Assembly: GCA_949592205.1 (NCBI GenBank)
Contig: CATIUR010000006.1
Coordinates: forward strand, 10,743,001-10,807,000
Source: Helichrysum umbraculigerum
Taxonomy: Eukaryota; Streptophyta; Magnoliopsida; Asterales; Asteraceae
Direction: 5' to 3'
Length of the DNA stretch: 64,000 nucleotides
The notes beneath the pieces are model-generated. The model was not told the DNA's origin and ran no database searches. It was given only the letters and a program-made list of their open reading frames with translations. Positions 22,613-33,253 of this stretch are shown here, in pieces. A program made the translations under genes and the position numbers. How positions within the stretch are numbered: position 1 is the first letter of the stretch; each line of letters starts with the position of its first letter.

Positions 22613-25600
22613 ATGGGGGTTGGTTTGCTATTGCAACCTTTTCGATCATCATTATCATTATCATCATTATCATCATCTAGGGTTTTAGCTACAAATTACA
22701 CTACTAGATTCAACACTCTAATCAAAACCTTATTCACCGCTGCACCAGTTTTAGTAGCTGTTAAGCCGGAATTAAGGTTTCATATTGATCCACCATTCAA
22801 CTCCGGTAATCCGTTTACACCTCAACTAAAGGTTCACAACTCGCAAACTTCTACCTTATTCCCATTACTTCCAGGTCCATTCATAACTTTCCTCAATTTT
22901 TTATTTATTCTTTCTATATTAAATGAAGTAAGTGATACTAATTGCTAAACATAATATGTATCATCCTAATATCCTGTGAAGATTTAAACTTTTTGCATAT
23001 TATGAAGGTGGGAGCCTGGGAGGTAAATGTTTTACCCTATTCCCTTTATCACTTCTAGGTCTGTTAATATTCCACGTTTTTTGGATTATTTACTTTTTGG
23101 TATTTGTTTTAGCCTTAGCCTGTATGTTTATGTTTATTGAATATTTTATCAGTAAGATTAGTTTGAAAATTGCATATGTTAAACTGTTTTGTATGGTTAA
23201 TATATTTATTTGTTTATTACTGTGTACTAATTGGTAAATAGATGTTGTAAAGATAAAGGTGGGAGAAAAATGAAGGAACTAGACAATACTAGCAATGTAT
23301 TCCAACACTTGAATTTTTTTCTACCTAGGAAGTAGACGTTATACATACGAGTAATGTAATGTATCATAGCAAAGTTGCACGAGAAATGAAAGGCTAACTC
23401 AATCCTTAACTGAACATAATAAGAAACTATCACTCTCCATCTAGATACCTATTAGTTTTGTAAACTATTATGATGATGTAACACGAGGACAAAAATGCAC
23501 GTGGCCAGTAAGTAAAAACCTTGTGACTAAATTAATCCTTACTTCTGAAACTCTTTATTTGAAAGCCGAGATAAAGTGTGTTTAATATTTGAAGAGTGTG
23601 TACTTCCAATATATGATCTTATAAGTAAATTGTTCCTGCAGCATTATTTCTTGGATTAAGTTTGACCCCTGTCTTGGCTGAAGATGCTTCAACTGATTCA
23701 AATGAGAGTGATTTTGCTGGTTTACGCAAAATTGATGATGGCTCGGTAGTTTCAAATATTCATACATCCAAGTGGAGGGTGTTCACCGACAGTGGAAGGG
23801 ATCTGTTCTTGCAGGCAAGACTTTGTATTTTATTTTATTTTATTTATTTGACAGTTATGAATATGTAAGTCATTGTTTTGCCATAATTTTCTTAACATGC
23901 AATTTTTGCGTTTTCTTTTAGGGAAAGTTAGAGGATGCAGAACGGTTGTTTGTGGGTGCACTGCAAGAAGCTAAAGAAGGTTTCGGGGAAAGGGATCCTC
24001 ATGTTGCCTCTGCATGCAACAACCTGGTAGGTCTCTTATTTACATTTGAATGGAGGATTTAACTGGGTTTTTTTTTTTTTTTTTTTAATTATTATTATTA
24101 AATATAAAAACTAATGTATGAAGTTCCATTGAATTCCTTCAACTTGAAAAAAGTTTGATGGCTCCAAACAATGACCGTCAATATTATGTGTTGCAATTCA
24201 TTTGTTTTTATAATATTAAGGTACCTGAAGGGTCTCTAAAGTGTTGAGAAATTGCTAAATCACAAGTCACACTATACTCTTAACTCCCCTTTAGTTGAAG
24301 TGTTGAGAAATTGCTTTTGTAGGTTTACACCTGAACTAGTTGAGATGGTGATTAGCACTATCTATCTATCTTATATATTAAAAGAAAAATCTTGAAAGAA
24401 TAATGACCATTAGATGGAGATCAAGAATCAAGATCCAACCCTTAATTTATTTAGTGACATCATTAATCCTATTTTTATGTGACTAAAAGACTAATTTACC
24501 CTTATATATTTACAATATACACCCTTCAATATTTACAATATAAATCCTCTTTTTTATTTAATTGTAAATAATCCCTCAAATATTTTATGGAATTTTTAAT
24601 GTAATATCTACTTTATCTTTTTTTCAATAACTTAAACTCTCCGTACAATCTTCTTTATTTTATTTTTTCTGACATAAGCCCTAATAAGTTATTTTCAATT
24701 ATAAAAAATTCATGACTTCATTCCATCTCCCGGTGATTTATATTCGTATACGGCCGTCTTTTTTTACCACTTTTATCAATTTCTAACTTACGATTCTTGG
24801 ATTATGAATGGCAGCGGATTTTAGTGTATCTATACCCAAACCACCGTATTTCATAGTTCAAACTCTTCCTACAATATTATTTATTTTATCTTTTCTAAAA
24901 AATACAATAAGTTATTTTCAATTCCAAAAACTTCATAACTTTATTCCATCGCCCAGTGATTTCAATTCGTATACGACCTACTATTTTAAATCCTTTTATC
25001 AATTTATAATTAAGAACTCTTGGATCATGAGTGTCAACAGGTCGGGTTCCGACGGATTTTAGTGTATTTGTATCCATACTACCGCCTTTTTTGAATTATT
25101 TTATAAATTTCTGATTTACAATTTTTGGCTTATGGATGCCAACGGATCTTTGGCGGGTTTTAGTATATCAGTACATATACCGGTTTCAAATATTCGTGAT
25201 ACCCAACCCAATACCCGTTCGGTACCCAATTAGTATTACCCATCGGTTGTTCATATTTATTAGCGGGTTTCGATTATCCTCATGTTTGTAACTGTGGCGA
25301 AACAAAAAAATTATTAGTTATTGAATATACAAGACAAATTTGAAACATGAAAAAAAAAACGATACCGAATTACAAGATTTGAAATCTTAAAACTAACAAT
25401 TTAACTTATTAATTAACTAATACAAAATTTTGGTACATAATATATAGTATCATTATTAAAGAACGATACAAATACAAGGGTTAATACACAAGTAGGTCAC
25501 TATAGTTTACGAAAATGTTCACCTGGATTACTAAACTTTAAAAATGTTCAATTAGATTACTGTACTTGTAAATATGTTCAATTAGGTTACAAAACTTTCG

Positions 25601-28180
25601 ACATAGTTGTTATAGCCAAGATGACACCGTTCTACTAAACCTAAAAATATTCATTTAGGTCACTAAACTTTTAACTAAAATTAAGCAAAACATGTGGGAT
25701 GACACAATCAACAAGTATCAATAACCCAATTGAACATTTTTTTAAGTTTAGTAACTCAGATGAACATTTTCGCAAAGTACAGTGACCTATTTGTATATTA
25801 ACCCCAAATACAAAAATGGAAGTGGTATCATGCACAATATTATCAATAATTGATTAATTAATTTACTCTTTTGCCACTAATTTCTCTATATCTCGATTTA
25901 CATCCCTAAAATAATTTACCATTTAATCTTCTAAGGTTGTGTTAACGTCATTTGGGTCAATAGTTGTCATGTTTTGTCATCTTTCGTCAAAGTTAAAAAG
26001 ACAAAGTAACGCATTATAGATTGTTGATTTGAATTAAAAAGGTAACTTAGATGGACGAAAACCACTAATGCACTGCAAAGATAGTTATTTATTTAAGTAC
26101 AAAATAGTATTTACTTGCTAAGCCGGTAAATTTGCTTATTTGAAAAAACAATATCCGTACAATTTTAAATAAAATAGTATTATTAAATATCAATACAAAT
26201 AACAAATTTGCATCATAAACAATATTATCTCTATTAATTAATTAATATATTTGGACTCATCAATCCAAAATCTATCACAATTCAAATCCTTAATACAAAT
26301 TTCATTTAAAAATAAACCAATACAACCGATATACTGAACACCAAAACAATTATTAGATCTGTATAACACATTTATATAAGACATATCATGAGTCAACCCG
26401 CAAATTTTGCGGGTCTTAAGCTAGTAATCTAATATACACTTCCTATGCGGCCTAAAAAGTTTCATTTCCTTGTTACTCTCTTTCTTTACTCTCTCTTTTT
26501 AGAAACTCAATTTTCACACATGATTGTGAACCATAAACACAAGTATGATGTCACCTTGTAATCTCAAATTTTCTTGTTATAGCTCTTCCTAAAACATATG
26601 TGAGTCAATAAGTGTGTAATAATGTATCCTCATATCATTGTGTTAACTCCAAGGTTGTAAAAGTCGGAAGTCGGGGTCGAGTCGGTTGGGACCTCAGGAG
26701 GACCAGTCGGCCAAGTCGGGGACTAGTTGGATTTTGACTTTTGTTGACTTTTTTACAATTAAATAATATATTTCAAAATTATATGTGTAATAATAGATTA
26801 GAATCATAAAGAATACTATAATAAACAATAGAGAATTAAAGAATGAGCAATTGAGTAATTAAAGAATGAACAATTGAGTAATTAAAGAAGAAATCAAACG
26901 TTGAAGGAACCCACTTGAGATTTTGATTGAGAAATTGGTTTATCTGGATGGTTTTCTGGTCGTCTTCTGCTCGCTACTCTCTCTAACAGCACACAACAAT
27001 AACAGGGGCCCAAACAAACCCTAATTTAAGTTATTTTAAAAAGTTTGACTGCGTTGACTTTGACCAAAAAAACGAGTTTGACCCGACCTGGACCTCCTAA
27101 ATCCGACCTAGACCTCCTAAATCCGAACCGGACCTTCTAAACCCGACCCGGACCGACTAAAACCCGACCCGATGGCGTTGACTTTCGTTGACCGTCTTTT
27201 TTAAGCGTTTTGGACCAAATCGGGTCGCCACCCTCTTCCCAGCCGACTAATCGCCGACTTATCGGCCGACTCGGCCGTCTTTTACAACACTGGTTAACTC
27301 TAGTAAGAAATGGTTCTTCCTTTATATCAGCATTCAGCTGTCATAAATACAAGACTTGTATAGTGACATCCTAAATCTACATCAAAGCTTTGCAGGACAC
27401 CTTAGTATGTTGTCTATAATGATTGCAGGCTGAGTTGTATAGAGTTAAGAAGGCATATGATAAAGCAGAGCCATTGTACTTGGAGGCCATCAATATTCTT
27501 GAGGAAACATATGGAGATGAAGATGTAAGGTACTATATCCATTAGCCATGTCAATCACCACCCAAAAATAATGCACACTGTCGCTCACTCCTGTCTGTGA
27601 TTAGATACGACTATATAATGCGGAATGTATCTTTAGTAATAGAAATTTGGCAACTAATGGTGCGCTTGCACTGACCACAATGCCATCTGTGTGAGGTTAC
27701 TTGTCAACTACTCTGCTCTGTCTGTATATGCATGGTTGGATAGATCGCGAATTATAAATGGTTCCCGCTTTGTGATTTGTATAACAGGTCGAATCATCTT
27801 TCTCTTTTTCTTAAGAATAACTTTTTCTATCTCAAGAGTTTTTAGGGATATCTCGAACTATAAAACCATGGTAGTGAGAAGTGTATGGATCTGAGATGAA
27901 CTAAACCACTCCTAACGGAATAAGAATCAACCGGTCTTGTATACAGTTAACGACAATTTCTCTTTAGTCTGGCGTTAGCATCCATTTCTAATGGGAAATT
28001 TGTTTAATGCGTGCTGACTTGCTTTTGATTGGATGCAAAGTCAATGAAAAAGGTTGCAGATTTATAATTGTAATTATAATTATAATATGTATTCATTGTA
28101 GGGTTGGGGCTGCCCTTCATAATCTAGGTCAATTCTATCTTGTCCAAAAGAAACTGGATGGGGCTTGTGCTTGCTACGAG
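22613..28180 (+). CDS. Organelle-targeted tetratricopeptide (kinesin-light-chain-like) protein, exons 1-5, copy B
   Basis: Exons by splice signals and frame: 22613-22874, 23642-23814, 23922-24026, 27429-27529 and 28102-28180, giving 240 codons in register. Intron 2 uses a GC donor (CAG/GCAAGA); the others are GT-AG. The start ATG is at 22613; the longer upstream frame has no ATG. The N-terminus is Ser/Leu/Arg rich with almost no acids, like a transit peptide. A hydrophobic stretch follows (about residues 84-102, ending TPVLAED), suggesting a membrane or thylakoid-lumen type signal. From about residue 146 come TPR helices of the 42-residue kinesin-light-chain type (KLEDAERLFVGALQEA; NLAELYRVKKAYDKAEPLY; LHNLGQFYLVQKKLDGACACYE), which bind other proteins. 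No later exon is visible before copy C starts, so this copy is truncated. Family assignment is good; partner and pathway are unknown. Confidence 0.75.
24369..26424 (+). mobile_element. Non-autonomous Helitron in intron 3 (copy B)
   Basis: It starts with TCTTATATATTAAAAG after an A (24368). It ends with hairpin ACCCGCAAATTTTGCGGGT (26396-26414), six bases, and CTAG (26421-26424) before a T. This is the standard plant Helitron structure inserted between A and T without target duplication. At 2056 bp it has no Rep/helicase coding. Inside are roughly 230-bp diverged direct repeats (about 24690-25140, sharing TTATTTTCAATT and GGATTTTAGTGTAT) and a nested MITE (25478-25805). Confidence 0.9.
25478..25805. 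mobile_element. MITE nested in the Helitron (copy B)
   Basis: 328 bp with long terminal inverted repeats of about 60 bp, starting GGGTTAATACACA and ending TATTAACCCC. It is flanked by the 8-bp duplication AAATACAA (25470-25477 and 25806-25813). The internal repeats read AATGTTCA...TTACTAAACTTT and its complement. No coding capacity. Confidence 0.88.
26650..27292. mobile_element. hAT-like non-autonomous element in intron 3 (copy B)
   Basis: 643 bp, 8-bp duplication GTTAACTC (26642-26649 and 27293-27300). The termini are CAAGGTTGTAAAAG at the left and, read on the other strand, CAGTGTTGTAAAAG at the right. The interior has GACCCGACC/GTCGG-rich subterminal repeats and no transposase. It ends 136 bp before exon 4. 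Confidence 0.9.
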
Positions 28181-28425
28181 GTATATGTGCATACTCATAT
28201 TGTTCAGCTATTCATTATTCCTTGTCTTCTGATTGAGGAAGAATTGGTGCAAACTCATCAGAATATCAGATACGCTAAATCATTCACATATATTTAGCAC
28301 ATTTGGAATTTGTATATAGCAGACGTTAAACCTTATGATGGTAAACATCAGTACCTGTTCTATTTCTTGGAAAAATATTTGTATTTGGGATTCCATCCAA
28401 TCATCTACATGTCTATCATAGTTGC

Positions 28426-30394
28426 TGTTACGGTCCCGGGTTTGTGATCGAGTTATAGGATGATTAACGGCTGAATTAACTTGATATTTCTGCGTTTTTT
28501 TCTGCCTTGACAGCCTATCTTGATAGTGATAGAAAGGGCTCAATAGAGAGAGCCCACCGATCTCTTAAAGACAAACTTTAAACTGTTTTTCTGACTTACC
28601 ATTAGATTTCACGTGGCTTACATATTTAAATAAAATGACTTCGTCCTAAAAGCTGCTTCCAAACAGCAGATAACTCTTAATAATTAGCTAGATGGTAATC
28701 ATGAGCTACTCCCACATTATCCTAAATAAACAATTAATTATAAGATTAACATCCTAATTAATTAAAAGTAATAAATACATAAATAGGGAAGCTAGTAAAA
28801 CTTCAAGTCTGCCACTTTCAGATTCAGCTCATAACAGTTGCATACAGAATAACACTAATTTATAAAATCAGATATCATAGTGGAGCTCGGTAGTCAAACA
28901 TTCTTCAGTCCATTCCCTGTCTAGTCCAAATCATCTCAAGACCTGCAAGGGGTAAATAGTGGGATTAGCACAAAGCTAAGTGAGTCAACCTGTCACTATC
29001 AGTACAACTCAGCATAACAATACCGATTAACAACAATTAACACTTAGACACAACATCACCAAGAGGATCGGTGGTCCTTGTGACGTCCTCAGACCCGGGA
29101 GACGCACCAAGCAACACTTATAACCAACTGCAGGCCAATACAGTGGTATTACCGATAACTGTTTGCTACCTTTAGTCAATATGTGTTCCATTCTCAACAC
29201 ATGATCACAAATCTCACATTGACTAACCTGTAGCAAACCAGTCCAACTAACCAGTCAAGTTGACCTCCAAATCACCAAATGCTCAAAGGCAACACGTCAC
29301 TTATTACACGTGTATTTCATCAATCAACAGTCAACAATCACAATCAACAATCAACAGTAACAAACTATGTTCACTTGTTGTAACCAATGATGTTACAACC
29401 AAATCACACTGAGAGTACGAGTCCACTCACCGATACCTCAGCTGCACGCTCAGAGATCTAATATTACTGAGCCTTCTTTCAATCTGAGAATCACAACAGA
29501 ATAACGAGTTAGTAACTCATTAATAACAATAATCTCATGTTATAATTATATAACATATCACATCATCTCAATACACAATATATATCATATCAATTATGAT
29601 AACATCTATCAAATGGAACTTATCAATTCTATACCATTTCATGTATGAACATATAACTCATCTCAATTGTAACATCAACATATATATATCATCAGGTTAC
29701 AATATTCATCATGATCTATTAAGATTAGTTTACTATTATAAGCACTAGACTTATGCCAACCTCAACATGTCATAGTATCATTGCTGGAACACTATAATTT
29801 CAATATGTATAGTCAATTCACAAGTACTAGCTATACAGAAAAACGAAACTGATATGTGCAGGGTAGAATCGCGTCGCGATATACCCAGGATCGCGTCGAG
29901 ATCCATATTACTTCGCGTCGCGATTTTATTTGGTCGCGTCGCGACCTGGTTATTTCCAGCAACCTGCGATCAGCTTCCAACAGCTCTAAAATCCGAATAA
30001 AAACATACCAAATCACATATCTCAACTATCTAACCAATTATATACAACGAATAACGATTTCTAACCACAACTAACATCACCTATCATCATTTCTAACTTC
30101 AATTTCATATGTTCATCACTACCCCTAATGATTCATCAAATTAAATCTTTGTACATCAAGAACACTTACCAATTGAATGAAGAACTAAGAATCAAGATGA
30201 TGAAGATGAGGAAATCAATTCAAGATCACACCTCAATATGTTTGATTCAAAGGGAGGATTAAGGTTTTTGGTTTAGTTTTATGAAAAATGAGAAGTTAAA
30301 AGAATTTTGGGAAAGAAATAGAAAAGGAGGTCAGCTCCTCCTAACCGACCTTCAATTATACGGGTATAATTTAATACCCATTCTCAACCTATAA
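28426..30394 (-). mobile_element. Truncated LTR in reverse orientation (copy B)
   Basis: Read on the minus strand, this is a gypsy LTR related to the solo LTR at 40290-42576 (shared ATGAGTTACTAACTC, TCGGTGAGTGGA, TTGGTTACAAC), ending CCCGGGACCGTAACA at 28426. Its own start is missing: at 30394/30395 it is joined directly to the right part of the Tekay 5' LTR. It contains a TCGCGTCGCGA array (29869-29944). It interrupts the intron after TPR exon 5. Confidence 0.82.
29869..29944. repeat. TCGCGTCGCGA array in the reverse LTR (copy B)
   Basis: Four units at 29869, 29891, 29913 and 29934, spaced 21-22 bp apart. Each is an 11-mer with 5-bp self-complementary arms around one base. The second unit is damaged in copy B (C to A) and intact in copy C (52685). 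Confidence 0.92.
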
Positions 30395-30874
30395 TTAAGT
30401 GGGCCTGACAATTCAAGTTAAGCTCAGACTATGTGCTGATGGCTGTATAACTTTTATTTTTCTTAATTGCATTTTAAATTCAATTATTAAATCTTGCGGT
30501 TCATACAAACATATGTGTTGACATACAAACCTGTGAGCTCACCAGCGTTTCGCTGACCAATTTTAGCATGTATCACAGGTGACCAGCAGTAGGTTGGACT
30601 GCTCAAGTAAGGATCAATTAGCTCGAGTCATCATGCAAACAATCAGAGATTTAGCTGCATTATTATATTTTGTATAGATTAATTATGTACTTAAATCTCT
30701 CAATTTCAAGCTGAGCTAATGTAAACAATATTTTTGATGTAAACTTTTGTTTTATCAATACAAGTTCAAAACGACGCATATAGTGGTCGTTCATTATATA
30801 TCTTTGTGCTGTGATTATTGATTCGTAATACCAAAAACGTGCTTCCGCTAAACAATAAATTTGGGGGTGTTACA
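30395..30874 (+). repeat. 5' LTR remnant of the Tekay element (copy B)
   Basis: The last 480 bp of the LTR, ending GGGGGTGTTACA, matched to 38441-38920. The promoter, hairpin array and CAGGTGAGT site are in the missing part, so this element has lost its own 5' promoter. Confidence 0.92.
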
Positions 30875-30877
30875 GAT

Positions 30878-30888
30878 TGGTATAAGAG
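30878..30888 (+). other. Primer-binding site (initiator tRNA-Met type, copy B)
   Basis: TGGTATAAGAG lies three bases after the LTR end. It differs at one base from TGGTATCAGAG, complementary to the 3' end of plant initiator tRNA-Met. The same variant is in copy C at 53672-53682. Confidence 0.8.
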
Positions 30889-31252
30889 ACTAAGGTTATA
30901 GTGAACTAGGTTGCATTTAGTGGGCCTAGACTATAACCGTTAGGCAGTATTTCCTTACTAGGCATGATTGGTTCAAGAATTACAGCATACGACTTTAATT
31001 TAACATAGCCTGATCAACTATGTACAATTAAGGAAAGATGATGTAAGGTCTGAAACGATCATGTTGAACAGGAATACACTAGTTGACTCTGACCTCGAGA
31101 GAACCGGGACTCAAACAAGTCTGTGCTAGACACCCAATAGGCTATTATGTGATACTAAGTATACATAGATAGGCCTCGTTACAATCTTAGGCTATATTAT
31201 ATAAGTTATTATATGGATATATGCCTCATTCTTCCTAACGCTTTGTCTCAGA

Positions 31253-31747
31253 ATGGCAAACACACCACCAAGTTCATCACGCTCTTATCCACATGAATCA
31301 CAAAACTCAAGGGTAGCTAGGAGGGACACCAGGTTGCCTCGAGCTAGCCCATATCCAACTCACCCCACTCTACCGGGCTTAACCGTTAGAGTACATCACC
31401 ACGAACAACGACTTAACGCTACGGATATCGAACTCCAAGAAACTAGTGAAATCTGGAGACTCACAGCTATGGAACGAATCGAGCAAGTCTCTGAAGATCA
31501 CGAGCACACTGTCAACACCATGAACACTCTTCAAAACCAAGTGGAAGAAACAGTCGAAACCATGGAGGTTGTCCACAACCAAGTGATTGGCAACCGAAAT
31601 GAAATCTCTGTTTTACAATCAAGGCTGCATCAGTGCGAGATACGTCTGAGGGAAACCGAGGACGCTCTCCGAACTGCCAACAGACTTGCAGAGTCTGTGA
31701 ATCATCTCACTGCACTGCTGCCACAACTCAACTTACGTCAGAATTAG
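31253..31747 (+). CDS. Leader ORF upstream of gag, predicted coiled coil (copy B)
   Basis: An ATG-started, uninterrupted 164-codon ORF lies between the primer site and gag. Residues 1-45 are Ser/Pro/Arg rich. From about 50 to 155 it is a hydrophilic helix with heptad-like spacing (ERIEQVSEDHEHTVNTMNTL, QNQVEETVETMEVVHNQV, QSRLHQCEIRLRETEDAL), as in a coiled coil. No zinc finger or enzyme motif. It is unchanged in copy C (54047-54541). It is intact while gag-pol of the same element is broken. It could be an accessory Gag-like or regulatory protein; the function is unknown. Confidence 0.6.
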   Translation: MANTPPSSSRSYPHESQNSRVARRDTRLPRASPYPTHPTLPGLTVRVHHHEQRLNATDIELQETSEIWRLTAMERIEQVSEDHEHTVNTMNTLQNQVEETVETMEVVHNQVIGNRNEISVLQSRLHQCEIRLRETEDALRTANRLAESVNHLTALLPQLNLRQN

Positions 31748-32047
31748 CTTAGGCTGAATCTGTACCCTAATATGTTTTAGTAGGACCTATGTAATTCAAC
31801 CGGAAGTAACAATTCCCGGTACTTTTGTAAAACACCTAATCCTGTAACTTTTGGAACTCGTAATTTGGAATTGTCTATCATCTTTTGAACTCGTAATATC
31901 AATTGACAATTCCCCTCGATTATTCTATATTATTGATTTTACATTGTGATGTCGTATGTTACCGCTTTTACATATATGCATGTATTGTAATTTTCATTCT
32001 GGTACAATTTCTTATGTACCTTTTGTTTCTTTCTTTCTTGAAAAATC

Positions 32048-33253
32048 ATGCCGCCCAAGAAGAAAAGTTACAGTGATGCGGAAATCAATGCTATCATTTC
32101 TCGAGCTGTGGCCGATGCCTTGGCTGCTCGGGACTCGCCTCGAAACTCCCGAAACACTGGTGAAGCTCCCAGTAATACCCATGTCATCAAGCCTTGTTCT
32201 TACAAGGATTTTCTCAGCTGCAAACCACTCTACTTCAAGGGCACGGAAGGTGCCATTGGACTAATCCGTTGGATAGAACGGATGGAATCCGTTTTTAACC
32301 TCTGCAACTGTACAGAGGAAGACAAGGTCAAATTCTCTGCTTATACCTTTCAAGAAGGTGCACTTACGTGGTGGAACACCCACGCCAACTCTGTAGGCAT
32401 CGAGATTGCAAACCAACTCCCCTGGGCTGAGCTGAAGAAAAAGCTAAGAGAAAAGTAATGTCCCGAAGAAGAACTGCACCGTCTAGAGGAAGAGTTCTGG
32501 CATTTGACGGTGCAGGGAACTGACATTGCTGGGTATACCACCAAATTCCAGCAGTTTGCGTTGTTATGCCCGAGTTTAGTTGATCCGGAGGAGAAGAGCA
32601 TCAAAAGATATATCATCGGCCTCCCTGAGTGCATTCAGGAGAACGTCGCTTCATCTAAGCCAACCACTACTGAAAGTGCTATCCGGCTGGCACATGAGCT
32701 CATGGCGCTGGTTGTCAGCCGTGAGACACCTAATACTTCCTCCAACAACAAGCGAAAACCCTCTGAGCACCAAAACCAACCAAACAAGAAAACCAACACC
32801 ATTCAAGTTTACAACACCAATACTGAAACCAAACGTAGCTACACTGGAGACAGACCATACTGTTCCAAGTGTAACTACCACCACAACGGTCCATGCAGTA
32901 CCCCCTGCAACAACTGCAGGAGGTACGGGCATTTGACCAAAGACTGCCGAGCCCCCAAGTCCAACAACAATGTCTCCAACAACAATACCCAACAACCCAG
33001 ATCCCGCTATGGATGCGGAGAAACGGGACATTTCAGAGATGCATGTCCCAAACGAAAGAACAAGGGCAACAACAACAACAACAACAATGCCAAGGGAAGA
33101 GCATTCGTTCTCAACTCCGGGGATGCCCGTCAGGACCTTAATGTGGTCACGGGTATGTTCCTCCTCAACAACTTAACTGCTTCTGTTCTTTTTGATACTG
33201 GTGCTGATAGAAGCTTTTTTGCCCACTACTTGACATCACCCCCGTTGCCTTAG
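32048..33253 (+). pseudogene. Tekay gag and start of protease, with premature stop (copy B)
   Basis: From ATG 32048 the frame runs through the capsid-like domain (YFKGTEGAIGLIRWIERMES; GALTWWNTH) to a TAA at 32456-32458, where related proteins have Tyr. It resumes in the same frame to 33253. The second part holds zinc knuckles (CNNCRRYGHLTKDC, then YGCGETGHFRDAC), an Asn repeat encoded by AAC triplets (about 33069-33089) and the protease active-site FDTGADRSF (about 33189-33215). The first Cys of the second knuckle is Arg in this copy but Cys in copy C. The frame is then lost just after the active site. Confidence 0.9.

Noticed and set aside
22532..22948. Longer 138-codon version of TPR exon 1
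   Set aside because: Its upstream start is GTG and its 3' end runs into intron 1; the supported exon is 22613-22874.
32651..33031. 126-codon minus-strand ORF over gag (also 55445-55825)
   Set aside because: Antisense shadow of the gag zinc-knuckle region; low-complexity Val/Gly sequence.
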